This document shows positions 34,323-45,596 of a DNA stretch of 64,000 bases, piece by piece; within the stretch, counting starts at the first letter, position 1; each line of letters begins with the position of its first letter. The stretch spans positions 1,488,001-1,552,000 of the forward strand of contig NC_060024.1 in the NCBI RefSeq assembly GCF_021134715.1, written 5' to 3'. Both the position numbers and the translations under genes were made by a program. Under the pieces are notes generated by a model. It was not told the DNA's origin and did no database searches. It saw only the letters and a list, made by a program, of their open reading frames with translations. This DNA is from Daphnia pulex (taxonomy: Eukaryota; Arthropoda; Branchiopoda; Diplostraca; Daphniidae).

Positions 34323-35336
34323 TTACACATTTTTGGGAATGTTCAAACGCCTAATGGGAGTACCAGGAGGAGGTCTATTGGCGGGAATTAATGGACCGAT
34401 TGGGCGGGATAAGTTTGGTACGACAAGAGAAATAATCGCAGGAGTGGCAATGGTACTCAAAGCAACTTCATTTTCGTAGTTTGGAATTTATGAAGCTTGA
34501 ATGCGTGACTTAGTGGCAATGCTAGTAGAAGGAAATTCTCCAGTTTCTTTGGTTGACTTAGAAGGTTGACTTGGTGACTCGGAGGCAATAATGCTAGTCA
34601 AACAAACTTCTCCAGTTTCTTTGGTTGACTTAGAATGTTGACTGGGTGACTTGGAAGCAATACTAGTAGAAGGAGCTTCTTCATTTTCTTCCTCTGACTC
34701 TTCACTCTCCCATTCACTATCATATCCTTCAGGGATTTTATCGTCAAGGTGTTCACCAGAGAGGCTGGGCATTTTAGTAACAGCTAATGGAATAGAAAGA
34801 GTTACATAGAAAAATAGATGAATTTTTTCTAGTGAACAATAAAGTAACTCACCTTCATCCAGAATAAGTCCATCCTCAGTCAAATTTTCTTCATTACTTC
34901 CTCAGCATCTTCGGGATGAACAAAGATGGAATTTTTATCAATTGCTGGGGCTGGACGTCTCTTGTTGAAGATTTCTACTTCTTTGAAGAAAGCCTTGCGG
35001 ACTAGCTTGAAAATTGGGGTCTTCTTCAACTTCCTACCAATAGGACCATGCACTTTAATTCTGACACTAGATTTTTTCCAGTTCGGTGAGTGTAGAAACA
35101 GCATTTCACTTACTCCACTGGATTCTTCCAGTGCTTTTAACTAGAATCAAATAAAAAAGAACATCTATATTCCTAAAATCAAGCAAAGATGCAATCTTCT
35201 TAATATTAAATATAGTATTTACCAGCTTCATTAACGAATTTTTCCTGTCTCTCACAGTAGACGCTTTATTCGATAATTTCAATGGTTCGCGAAATTTCTT
35301 TCTTATTTTGTTTGTCTTGAATGACAAAATTTTTTC
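34323..35336 (-). pseudogene. Decayed three-exon gene with Ser/Thr-rich repeats
   Basis: Exon 1 (35336-35223, KTNKIRKKFREPLKLSNKAS), exon 2 (35140-34853, VRIKVHGPIGRKLKKTPIFK and AFFKEVEIFNKRRPAPAIDK) and exon 3 (34783 down) are joined by two introns with GTAAAT/GTGAGT donors and CTAG/TTAG acceptors. Exon 3 holds an acidic stretch (EWESEESEEENEEA) and three copies of a roughly 24-residue Ser/Thr repeat (SIASKSPSQ...SKSTKETGE). Two lesions are visible: a one-base loss in an A run near 34883 that puts a TGA in frame, and a TAA after SRIQAS near 34488. The frame beyond that TAA stays open and Pro-rich to 34323 (SRPIGPLIPANRPPPGTPIR). Basic N-terminus plus acidic repeats suggests a nuclear protein; no family recognised. 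Confidence 0.5.
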
Positions 35337-35766
35337 AATACCTGCCTGTTCGTTTAAGACTTAAGTTGAATTCGATTTTCTTGCATTTTAGTAAAAGATT
35401 AGTGCCCAAGTAATTCAAAAGATTTGTCGACGAAACAGAAACAGTGTGCAGACAGCTGTCTGTATCAGTATTCAGACGACAATAACAAAAAATAAGTGCC
35501 ACGCTTATCAAATAGCGGAACATGCTGGCGCGCCAAGAGAAAACGGGATTTTTCCTTATAAATTCGATGTTCTCCCTTTGAATTTTGATTGTTGACCAGG
35601 TTTTTTCCACAATGGAAGTATGGATAGGGTATTTGTCAAATTGTATTAAAAATTTTGAAACTGGAAAGAACCCTTTTTGCTGCCCATGGGGGAGATTTTG
35701 TTGTTCGGTAAATCGACCTTGAATCTGAATTAGTGGACCAGACCTATCAGCCGAAAAACGGATCAA
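35335..35766 (-). CDS. Unrecognised 143-codon ORF
   Basis: Minus-strand ORF immediately upstream of the decayed gene, overlapping its first exon by two bases. It contains FDKYPIHTSIVEKTWSTIKI and a hydrophobic patch (YLISVALIFCYC). It may be an upstream exon in a shifted frame, or promoter DNA read by chance. No motif supports a function. Confidence 0.25.
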   Translation of the reverse strand: MIRFSADRSGPLIQIQGRFTEQQNLPHGQQKGFFPVSKFLIQFDKYPIHTSIVEKTWSTIKIQRENIEFIRKNPVFSWRASMFRYLISVALIFCYCRLNTDTDSCLHTVSVSSTNLLNYLGTNLLLKCKKIEFNLSLKRTGRY

Positions 35767-36072
35767 CAGTAAAAAATCTTCCTGCAGTTGGGACGGTAAG
35801 GAAAAATAAGGTTATTTGAATTCGAGACTGCTTCTTTGAGGACTTGACGGTGTAACCACTACTCCAACAGACAGAATTTACAAAAAAATCCAATCTTCTT
35901 TTAATCAGTAAATATTATAGATCGCCACCACTGGGCATTATGATAACTATGCATCAAATGGCATCGAAATAAAAACAATATTTGGTGTGTTGAGGAGAAA
36001 GAAAAAAAATTCCGCGCAGTTCTTCTTGGTAATCCAATCGATTAGAGAATTTCATTTTCAAACCATTTTTTG

Positions 36073-36393
36073 ATGAGTGACATTGACTCCAGCGGTAGCA
36101 ACGCTACAGATCATTTAATTTATGACACAAATAATTTCCCTTTACTGATAATTTCCTTCGCTTTGGTGTTTTTGATTATTTTTTTGTTTATTGTTGATTT
36201 TTTTCAGAAAACTCATCTTGAAACAGTGTGGTTATTCTTGGTATGCCTGATCCTTGTTGTCTTACCACGTTTCTTGTTTCACGAAATTGGTATTTCCAAA
36301 ATCCTAGTATGGATGGAAAAATTGCTTATGGCCTGGCAATTTATCCTACCAAGCCAGAATTTGTCAACGCGTGTTAGCTCCATTCTCCTCTAA
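36073..36393 (+). CDS. Possible two-pass membrane ORF
   Basis: From ATG 36073 the ORF encodes a Ser-rich head (MSDIDSSGSNATDHL) and two hydrophobic spans (LLIISFALVFLIIFLFIVDF; TVWLFLVCLILVVLPRFLF). In AT-rich DNA hydrophobic ORFs arise easily, and a TTTCAG acceptor-like site sits between the spans, so this may not be a gene. Confidence 0.25.
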   Translation: MSDIDSSGSNATDHLIYDTNNFPLLIISFALVFLIIFLFIVDFFQKTHLETVWLFLVCLILVVLPRFLFHEIGISKILVWMEKLLMAWQFILPSQNLSTRVSSILL

Positions 36394-37091
36394 CAAGGTA
36401 TTTTTGTTCGGAAGAATCATCATTAATCATGACACCTGTAATGATACAACACAATGTTACATTTTGCAATGCAAATTTAAAAAAAAATGTATATTTTTTT
36501 AATTTTGGTATTGTGTGAGTCCTTTGTTAAGTGTTTTTGGCACTTTTCTAGCAAAACAGGTTTTCTCCTATCGAAAACCGAAAAGTACAGGATTTAATTC
36601 AATCCCACGAATGGATACTCGATACCAATAAATCGTATTGTTGCTTTTCATTGATTTTATAATGAGATAAGAGGATTGAAAGTGATTTACAATCTCAACT
36701 GCAACGATTTCATATACGTCAGGACATGTTCTTGTAATTTACTTCCATGAAAAGTGATTCATAGCAACGTTACGATTATTTTATTTCCCCACTGCATACA
36801 CAGCATTTTGAAAGTTTTTCAAGTCACTTGTCCAAAAATTAACTGTGAGCCAAAGGTTATTGCAATGCAGTTTTTTTCGCTACGTTAATTCCCGATATCC
36901 ATATCTGGTTTGATTCGTGATGCTTAAGGGGAAAGACATGACGGTGCCTCCCATTTCGGCAATCTTTTCGGCACTCGGATTTCGTCGTTTTCGTCACAGA
37001 TTGCATTATTTTTGTCTGTTTCGGAACCACCTCTAAATTTCTTAATCTACCAGGCGATGATCTTTAGTGTGTCGAATTTTTCTCAATTTTT
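36394..37091. other. Non-coding stretch with two element scraps
   Basis: Around 36546-36595 the sequence CTAGCAAAACAGGTTTTC and following bases resembles the TIR of the element at 55163-55674; no matching opposite end is present. Around 36955-37030, TTTCGGCA words resemble the arrays of the Foldback-like element at 10316. No gene. Confidence 0.4.
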
Positions 37092-38160
37092 TTATGGGAC
37101 GTTTGCTATGAACTGAACTGTGACAAATGCTCGTGCGTCGAATTTTGTTGATTGCGAAAATGGTAGAAACGAAGTTGCCTTTCCGATTGATTGAATAGCG
37201 CCAAACATTCTTTCAATGTTGTCAGTGGAAAATGTGTTGGTCAAAACGAATTTGAAGTACACTCCAGTAGCATATAGCGGACGCATACTGCAGTTTTTTC
37301 GCTTGTAAAAATCAGTGCATCATATGTCTTATTTCTAAAAAAACCAAGGATATTTTTAGTTTTCGTTGTATTTCCTTCTATTTTTTGATGGAATTCGGCA
37401 AAGTTTCTTCAAGATATTTCAGCCGCGGATCATCACCTCTTGTAAATTATTTAAAAATAGATTATCAATTGCGGATATGTTTCTTCGTGTTTCTCACATC
37501 GTAAATTAAAAAAAGAAACATATTTTGGTGCTTCACGAATGTGATCGTAGCATTTACATTTGCTTCATTTGTAAAATCCTCCGCACTAAATTTCTTGAAC
37601 AGTTCAAATGTGCACTGAGTTTTTCACTGAATACATCATAAGAAAGTCTAAATTTCATTCTTTCCAAGTGGTGTTTGTTTTTGGGTTTGGGTTTTTGTGT
37701 TTGTCAGTAAGATTGCAATATGGACGGAAAAAGGGGAATTTTTTGAATTTCTTGGACCCTTCTTACTAATTTAAAAGAAACGGGTTGATCACATATGTCA
37801 AAAACTCAATCTGCCTTTTAATTGCAGATGTTTTTCAATATATGTGTAGCCAAAGCTGAAAATAACAATCGGTTCTCATCGAAAGAATTTTGAATGAACG
37901 GGACGAGCTTGCCATCAGGACTCCACATCCGAAACATCTTAACGTTGGTGGAGGTCTTGTCGCCAACAATCCTCGAAACATTGAATCCGTATTTTTCAAC
38001 ACCTTCAAGTACAAATTCGGTTAGAAAACTCTTAGCTGTTAGTTGCCATACCAAAATTAGCAACAAGACATTCGGAATCCGTTGAAAGTCCAGCCATGTG
38101 AAAGGCTAACAGACGGTTGGCTAGAATAGGTTTTAACATCTTGAATTACTAGAACACCAC
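37092..38160 (-). pseudogene. P-superfamily transposase remnant, minus strand
   Basis: From 38066: LTEFVLEGVEKYGFNVSRIV, GDKTSTNVKMFRMWSPDGKL, FDENRLLFSALATHILKNIC. The last block (THILKNI) matches the conserved position in P-element/THAP9 transposases where a PHLhKxxRN motif occurs. Further downstream, at 37286-37092, YFKFVLTNTFSTDNIERMFG matches the later FSxDxxExxFGxhR motif of the family. Stops separate the pieces, and the N-terminal DEM block is missing. The fragment meets an opposite-strand P-like fragment head to head near 38165. Confidence 0.55.
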
Positions 38161-38170
38161 CATTGTTGAC

Positions 38171-38690
38171 TTGACCGGAAATTCCGTCCCATTGCCTGAT
38201 TTTCTTCATTATTTGTCCTTGACTATAGATGTGAAATATGACGCCCAAAAAATGCCTTTTGAGGGATTCATCGACTACGGAAAGGAAGAAATTGAAGATA
38301 AAAATACGGAGTTTACCGATCAGCTAGCAGACCATGCCCTTGTCTTTATCTTTCGCCCATACAGATCGTCATGGATCCAGCCTATCGCTGTTTCCACCAC
38401 TAAAGCAGCGGAACCTGGTAACGTAATTTCCCGACGGCTTGTAACAGCAATTGTGGTCCTAGAAGCAGTGCTTACTCGAGTAACGTTGGTCACTTGTGAT
38501 GGATTTCAAACAAACAAAAGAGCATGGGCAGTTTGCGGAATCAGTGGAAAGCGCGACAAGGATGGGAAGATTTCTTGTTCAATGAAGCATCAAACGGCAA
38601 TGGAACGAGGCGATAGGATATGGTTTCTCTAATATGTTTCGCACTTGTTCAATAATGTAAGAAATCACATCTTCTCATGAAGAAGGTTGA
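38171..38690 (+). pseudogene. P-superfamily transposase remnant, plus strand
   Basis: A single frame from about 38190 reads DVKYDAQKMPFEGFIDYGKE, TDQLADHALVFIFRPYRSSW, QPIAVSTTKAAEPGNVISRR, VTCDGFQTNKRAWAVCG, DRIWFL, then TAA and, in the same frame, YVSHLFNNVRNHIFS. This gives the P/THAP9 order: LADHALVFhhR, WxQPIA, CDG..NK, PHLhKNhRNH. The stop, and loss of everything after HIFS, shows it is dead. It is cut off at 38694 where repeat A begins. It is a different lineage from the B-repeat transposase, judging by residues. Confidence 0.65.
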
Positions 38691-38696
38691 TGAAAC

Positions 38697-38880
38697 CCCA
38701 CCTGGCTCCAGGCGGACCATGCTGAACCTGAGATGAAGGAAGCAGCGCAAACGGTCAGAAACAACCTTTATATTGATGATTACCTGAACTCTTCTGGGCA
38801 TTTAGACGAGGCCGCCCGGAGGCCAACTGTAGAACAGACAACACGGGTTGCAGTGAGCGAGCTCAGGCGGGCGTGAGCGC
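38697..38880 (+). pseudogene. BEL/Pao RT fragment, copy in repeat A2
   Basis: Same frame as the right part of 16423-16690, including QTVRNNLYIDDYLNSSG. It lacks the upstream CEMTRVTFG block, so the duplication or truncation point lies inside the RT. Confidence 0.65.
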
Positions 38881-39002
38881 GTACAGGGCACCCTATTTCC
38901 AGCGTTCCTAGCGGCGGAGGGCCGCAACTCGTGTTTTGACGTCTGCCAGGATTTTTCTTTTTTCCTATTGTTTTCGTTATTTTATGTTAGTGTTTGATCA
39001 CA

Positions 39003-39574
39003 ATGGAGGACTCTGACAGCAGAGAGCAAGATGTAGGGAACTAATATGTAGAACCCGGTGTACAAGAAAAACCAATCAAAGCAGATCATGGAAATGTAAG
39101 AAAAAGTCCTAAGGGAGTTGGAAATGGTTTAAGTGATCCAACAAGGAGATGTGTGACTTTACAATTTAAGAGAGAAGTAATTGCTAATTGCTTGTTCAAG
39201 TTTATCTTTTATAATTGATTTCCTATTTGTTGTTAAAGGCTCAACGGATATAAAAAAAGTACAAACTTGAATTTGGTTGGCATTCTTTGGTTGGCATTCA
39301 TTCCCCGACAAAGGTAAAAAAGTGTTGGCATTTTTAAGCCAATGGGGAACGAATTAAAGAGTTTGTCAATTTCTCAGCCACTGGGAAAAAGATGAAGACC
39401 GATATGAAACTTTTGTCGGACAGTTTATAGGTAACTTTTTGTCTTTTTGTGTTGTATTTTAATTTTAATGGACAAAACTCTGATGAAATCAATAAACAAG
39501 AGGAAGATGAAGCCTCTGGTGACTCAACTTCGACTTCTCAACCCTTAATTAGCGCCCTGGGAGAACCCTACTAA
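39003..39574 (+). pseudogene. Repeat A plus-strand decayed gene (copy 2)
   Basis: Equivalent of 16820-17383. It keeps the early TAA after EEDVGN, and its final stop is TAA instead of TAG. A 7-bp loss near 39424 and an extra GTTGGCATT-type duplication near 39275-39300 separate it from copy 1. Confidence 0.4.
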
Positions 39575-39839
39575 TACAGAGATATCCATAGGATATCGAT
39601 GATGATATATCGCCATAATTGTTTCCAAAAACTTATATTCAGAGGTACCAAGCGTCAAGTATTTTAAATGACGCCACAAACGCAAAAAAAAACGAACGAA
39701 AAAAGATATATAGAGCCAGGGAAGTATCTAGAAGTAATAAAGTCTAAGAAAAAAACTTCTTGATTAATCGAACAGTTATCACAGTGAAAAATAGTTCTAT
39801 TTAAATCGAATCTCCCTATAAGAAAATAAATTTGAGGTT

Positions 39840-40561
39840 TTAGATTTTAAAACTGATTACGGAAAATGTATGAAACCAACCTTTTGGAGTGACTACAGCG
39901 TGAAACGCGTAACTAGCAATTTGTGACATGTGTGTATCGCATTTGTCGCATTTTGGGGAACACAAAGGGATAAAAACGCTCTTTACTACAATTTGCCCCT
40001 GATTATCCAGAAATTCAGTCGGAAGCAATTCTTTTCCAGGCCGAGTATTAGAATAAAATGATCTTTGATGAAATGGAATCCGCAGGTGGATTTTTTCGTC
40101 ACATTTTCCACAGAGTTTTTCACTGCAATCAAGGCAGTTGATTATTTGATTGCTTTGGTCATCACAGTTCTTGCAACTGAATCCCCTAATGCCATGGTGA
40201 TGCTCAAAGGCTTTGAAAGCAAGGGACTCAACATCAGTCCACAAACAATCAAGATCCTTTTCTTCAGATATTGTTTTTTTCTTTTCTTTTATTTCAGGGG
40301 AGACGGAGTCAGCTATGGCTTGATTGGCTTCCAATTCAGAAGCAATCATCAATTCTTGCAGTTTCTCTCGCAACTTCTGGATGGCATTTTCCTTTGATCC
40401 TTGATCGAACACTAAAAAGAAATTAATTTATTTACCTTTTCTCAATTCTTGAATTTAAAATATACCTGAAGAGTTCACTGTGTTTTCATTGACATATGAG
40501 TGGTACATTCGTGCTTGATCCATGCCTTCTGGATCCGCTAAACAATCCAAGTCTTCATTAA
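39840..40561 (-). pseudogene. KDZ-like cysteine-cluster protein fragment (copy 2)
   Basis: Equivalent of 17649-18370: exon 40561-40466 spliced to exon 40411-39840. The cysteine cluster (CKNC, CLDC, CGKC, IHLRIPFH, CSPKCDKC) is intact. Differences from copy 1 include R/T, Q/K, A/E, H/N and E/K. Like copy 1 it stops before any catalytic domain. Confidence 0.55.
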
Positions 40562-40789
40562 CTGTCACACAATTAGATGATTAATTAGGGACAATAAAAA
40601 AGGATGGATTATGTGCACTAATAACCTGCTGAGCTGCTGCTCTTTGTGTTGTTTCGTGGTTGGGTTTAATGAGAACTTCGTTGGGCTTGTTGTTTGAGTT
40701 TCCGTTCTTGGTTGTTGGTCACTGACTTATCAGTTAACTCCTTTGCATGCCAATATAGACATCTTTAGGCTATCATTGCTAGACATCCT

Positions 40790-40891
40790 ATGGCTGTCTT
40801 GTCTCCATCAGAAATTTTCAATTTGGATGTAGATATGGCTGGGATGTACAGACGTGCCATGGACGTCCAAGGGAGGAAAAGTGCCACTAGG
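40790..40891 (+). pseudogene. Repeat A plus-strand first-exon candidate (copy 2)
   Basis: 34 codons identical to 18599-18700, with the same GTAAAT donor. The 54-bp difference between the copies lies between this exon and the next candidate exon. Confidence 0.4.
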
Positions 40892-42447
40892 GTAAATTCC
40901 AATTAGTTTTTAAACTGCACAATATACCATTACTTGAATAAATTACATCAACTTAAAATGATCAATTTATATTGTAACTTACCGCTTTTTGTACGAAGCA
41001 ACTGTTTTTTGGTCAATAAAACGAATTGGGTAAAAATTCACTGTTTTTAGATATTGGAAAAACGATAAAACTTCATACCAACTATCAAAAGTCTTTTCTC
41101 GGTTAAGATTTGCATGAGCTATTCATTCACAAAACAGAAGAAAAGGTGGAAGCCGCCCAATGATCACTAATTCCCACAGACTTGACCCCTTTGGTTGCAA
41201 AAAAGGTAAAACATACAAGGTATAATGAAACAATTAGAGCATTAACCGCCTTTTGCTTCCTTCCGTTTCGCTTGCCGACCGAATTCCTTACTTCTCAAGA
41301 TCCTACTTCATTTTTACCAAGAAAAGAAATCATGTTGTTTATGATAATTTATTTTCAACTCAGAGTTATTATTTACACTTATAGGTACAAATCAAAGGAA
41401 AGGAAAATCTTTTGTTGTCCTAGAAAAACCAGGCAGTTAGCTCAATGAAATCGTCACAAAATTCAGTATCTTTTGTTAGCGCAATGACAGATTAAATTGC
41501 AATTTCCAAAAGGCTGGGAGTGCAACGAAATCTTTTATTGCAATAGATTATCCAATTTAAAAATGTTGTAGATCTGGTTTTCTTAGGTGCAAATTGAAAA
41601 ACGTCAAAAAATATCGATATAGAAACTCATATTTGGCTTTTCAAAAACTAATCAATACTGTATTATTTCATTGATCGACTTTGAAATTATATGTAATCGA
41701 TGAAACTTACTCTACATGACTTTTTTGTTGGTGTAGATACTAATCCTAACCATAATAACAATCATAATCATAGATACTAGTCGTACTCCTCGTAATTTCT
41801 TTCATCCAAGCCTGCATATGGTCGCGAATAACACTATTCGGGCAGTGTCGCCCAACCTGTCATATGGGACCCAGCAAGAAATATATACTGCATACAAACA
41901 TGACTCATTCACCCAGTTTAACAAACATTTGTAGGTATGTTATGGCATGGTAACAAATAAGTGCACAGCTGTTTACCAATTGTTTACCTGGTATAACTGA
42001 CCAGAACATTAAATTCTTGCCGAAAATGATTGAATACAAGAAAATGATTGATAAATGAACTCCTCAAAAGCACGTTTCTCTTTTATATAAATGGACCAAC
42101 GAGACATCAAGCAGCGTGTAATGAAGTGAATGTTTACTGTTTTATTCAAAGTGTTTTCTGAATCAAATTTTTGATTAAAAAACAATTTGTCGTATTAAAT
42201 CAAAAATTAGATCAAAATTGATTAAATTTTCCAAATCAAGTAAAACAGTGAATTTTATTTTATTTGTGATTTGAATCAACCAATGAATCAAAGCTAAATC
42301 AGTAAAATAAAATAAAAAATGTAATGCGAAATATTTGGTTTAACTAGTGTCAAGAGTCGCAATTTTTGTCCGGTCATTATTGAAAGTCAAAATGATAATG
42401 ATGAATCCAAACAATTAGTAACTTTTAAATTATTGTATGATCTCCTT

Positions 42448-42714
42448 TCAGTGCATGACAACTTTAAACAAAAAAAAATTAAAGGAGAGCAATGCAGGGA
42501 GGCAGGAATCAGCGAAACTGAAACCAAAAAATGAAACCGGAGTGGTGAAAATAATGATCAGTCCACCAAGAAAATGAAAAAAAATTAGGATTTTGGTGTG
42601 GTAAAGACTGTTATCATTCGTCAAACCATTTTTAAAAAGAATGACCAAGACAAACGAGATGATGCTGTAGAATAGAAGAAGCAAGTCTACTAAACACCAT
42701 ATTTCGCCCTTCAA
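42448..42714 (-). pseudogene. Membrane-type ORF in repeat A (copy 2)
   Basis: Equivalent of 20306-20626, shortened by a TAA just before LKGEIW. The hydrophobic spans are otherwise kept (LVDLLLLFYSIISFVLVILF). Confidence 0.2.
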
Positions 42715-43556
42715 TTAGTTGCTTTGTAGAAAAGAGATATCAGCAATGCTAAACATTTTGGTAAACAAGGCTGCATTCCAGTTTACATGACCAATTTCAA
42801 CGGATGAAGATCAACCTCATAGAACAGCTTGTAAGACTTAAGCTTTACAGCTAAAAGTGGCAAACTATGCATGATTGGCGAGTGATGCATGGACCAGTCG
42901 TAATCGCAACTAGGCCTATTTTGGTGCCGCATTACAGTGGTAATAAGTATAATTTCAGGCGATCTAGTGTCAATCGAAGACGTTGTCCCACCTAGCAAAA
43001 GTTCGCACAGTTCGTGAACATACAGTAAACAAAAACTCCCTGTTCATGAATATTGTTCATGAACAGAGTGTGTACATTTTCCACCCTACTTCCGCCCTCA
43101 GTGCGTGAACAGTTCACGAACAAAAGTGAACAAAAGACCTTCCCAGTGCGTGAACGGAGTCTATTTTGTTCATTGGTTGTGAATTAAATCTGTAATAAAT
43201 TAATAATTATATTCGTATGCTGTACTGTTCTTTGTTGCTTGCCGTTTCAATTGTTGAATAAATAATTAGTAGTGCATTAATCTTGATTATATTGTTCCAT
43301 TAGAACGCATTACATGTTTTTTTTTAAAGATAACAGGCAAGACCGAATATGTTAACATCACAGTGGCTTATTGAAATAACAATTTCTTGGTTGACGAAAG
43401 GGAATCACAATGAAACATGTTAAATGACTATTCAAGTTACTTACACATTACAGCAGTAATGTACTAGCTAGTAATACTAGCTAGTACTATTGATTAAAAA
43501 GTCCCGATCGACGAAAAAAGGAAGAAGAAAATGAATGGCTAACATTAATAGAGTTT

Positions 43557-43775
43557 GGGAAGCACTACCGTTGATGCAACAAATAGGAGAGATCACAAGT
43601 TATTTGTTGTTCACAATAAATAGCACCTAACAAATCATGTCTGAATTTCTCTACAAGCCAATAATTAGAATTTTCAGAAGAGTTAATGATATCTGAATCA
43701 TCATTGTTGTCAGATTCGATATCACTCACATTTGCAACGCTATTCTCGATGTTGTTGTCATGAAGGGCATCGTCA
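43557..43775 (-). pseudogene. Acidic ORF segment in element C
   Basis: The minus-strand frame reads KTDDDDALHDNNIENSVANV, SDIESDNNDDSDIINSSENS and YWLVEKFRHDLLGAIYCEQQ, ending at TAG. It could be a downstream exon of the gene at 44153-44779. Composition suggests a nuclear or chromatin-type acidic region; no family recognised. Confidence 0.35.
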
Positions 43776-44152
43776 TCGTCAGTCTTTTCCCTGTCTCCAA
43801 TGTTTCATCCTTGTTGTCAGCAACTTGAGTTTTTGCTTTACAAAAACGTTGATTAAATCGGTGGATGTAGTTCATAGTCGCTCCTTCAACTTGCTTCCTC
43901 GTGGCAGGCGGTTATAAAAGAGAATGATCCACCGAAGCTAAATCAATATTGCATAATGTTATCTACATACACAAATTTGTAAATTTATTTGTTTACCAAA
44001 AATTACGTCCATAAGCTTGATTCCAAAGACAGGATTACAAAGACACATTTTCTTGACGGCAAAGGATTCTATTGTTATAAATGGATGAAGCGAATATTGA
44101 ACTAAACTGTATGATCTCCGCACGTCTTTGGATAGGGTACTATTTAACTAAC

Positions 44153-44779
44153 CTTCATAGCCATAGGAAAAAGGAGACGAGTCTACAATTGATTCAGACT
44201 GCGGTTTCTCCTGTTGCTGTAGCTCATCTTCTAAGTCGCCAGATGACCTTTTTTGTTTCGAACTAACTTGAGAACTAGGAACAACAGCTCTTGAAGCGTC
44301 GTTGGATGACGATGAATAAACTTTTTTGCGATTTCCCATGACATAGGAATTGGGAGAGTATTTCGCAGGTTGTCTCATCAACCTCTTCTTTCTTGGTTCC
44401 TGCATTGTCTTCAAGTCATCTGATTCATCGTCAGCTGCACGTCTTTCCATTTCTTTGGCCTGTTTCCAGTCACCTAGAGTAAAAGAATAAAAAAGTATTA
44501 ACATTGGGAAAATTAAGATCATATCGTTACTGCATTACATCATTGAGAGAGTGAACTCACCACAGACTCTTAGCTTCTTTATTGATACTCGATCCAGGAA
44601 TCTTCTGGTACTATATGATCCTTGATGCACTTAGTCCTTTTTTGTCCTTTCAAGTGGGACGGATACTTGACAACATCTTCATCAATGGTCCACCGCTCTG
44701 AGACTATTGTTAATTCTTTTCTGTCTTCCACATACAATTCAGATAATACATACTTCCATACAATGGGTTGTTTCGACAT
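44153..44779 (-). pseudogene. Two-exon gene with DUF4806-type N-terminal module
   Basis: Exon 1 (44779-44561) starts at ATG with MSKQPIVWKYVLSELYVEDR and contains SERWTIDEDVVKYPSHLKG, KCIKDHIVPEDSWIEYQ and LRVCG. Exon 2 (44473-44153) continues DWKQAKEMERRAADDESDDL, then a basic and Ser-rich tail ending FSYGYEG at a GTTAGT donor. The pattern (acidic opening, W.hP...K.h......P...W..Y.V......Y..A...E..AE..SD) resembles the N-terminal module of insect and cnidarian DUF4806 proteins, many of them transposon-associated. The frame needs one missing base after EYQ (near 44580), which otherwise gives TAA. The remaining 3' exons are not clear. Its location inside element C suggests transposon cargo. 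Confidence 0.45.
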
Positions 44780-45596
44780 ATTAAGGACCTATTTTAAAAA
44801 TAAAACAGTCAATTGTCGATAGTGATTATTATCTCTCAAGTGCATCAGCAGTAGCGTGGCCCTTCGAACTGAGTGTCAAAATTCATTTTCTTAACAAAAG
44901 TGTACTACGAATAACTTCATACCTGTTGACTGAAAACCAAATATTTTGTAAGTGATTAAAGAAGAAAAAAGTGTTCTCAACGTTTTTTTTTGTGACAAAT
45001 TCTGAAATGATTACTTTTTAGGTGGCATTGACGAGAAATTTCCTATCCGCCATTTATTTTTCCTTTCATTCAATGCGTCACTCCATAACAGCGTTGACAC
45101 AACTACGAAGCCAGATCTGACCAGATGAATAATTGTTAATTATAACAAAAAATTATGAATCAATAAATCAAAATAAAGAAATAGTAAATTTATTATAAAT
45201 TTTCAATAATTTATAAATCTGTTTTGTATGATTGCAACGTATTAAATTTTTTAACAAAGTTTCAAGCTTGTCAACAAGACAATTAGCTTAGATATCAATT
45301 ATTTGGACTTAGCAAAGTTGGCGTTTAGTTTTTCAATGGCGTGCATCTATGAAATTCAATAGTGCTGTTTTACATGAATTAGTAAACTTTGCTTGGCATT
45401 CATTTCAATCAAACTGAAAGTGTTACATTTAAAAAAATTAACTGTTTCTTACATTTTTATTTTGGCTGTATTTGAGGTTAAAACAATTAGAATCACTCGT
45501 CATCCTCGTTGACGTATTATTGATACAACTCACTTTTTAATATTTAACAGGTGTTATATCTGTTTATCTAAATAGTAAACATATATCTTCTTCCAG

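Larger units (their letters stand above)
38694..42989. repeat. Long repeat A, copy 2 (4.3 kb)
   Basis: Direct copy of 16511-20849. The left edge cuts into the BEL/Pao RT fragment (NNLYIDDYLNSSG), where copy 1 continues further left. The right edge ends at GACGTTGTCCC and is followed two bases later by the CTAGCA end of element C. Small indels (for example near 41135, 41857 and 42040) distinguish the copies. Confidence 0.85.
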
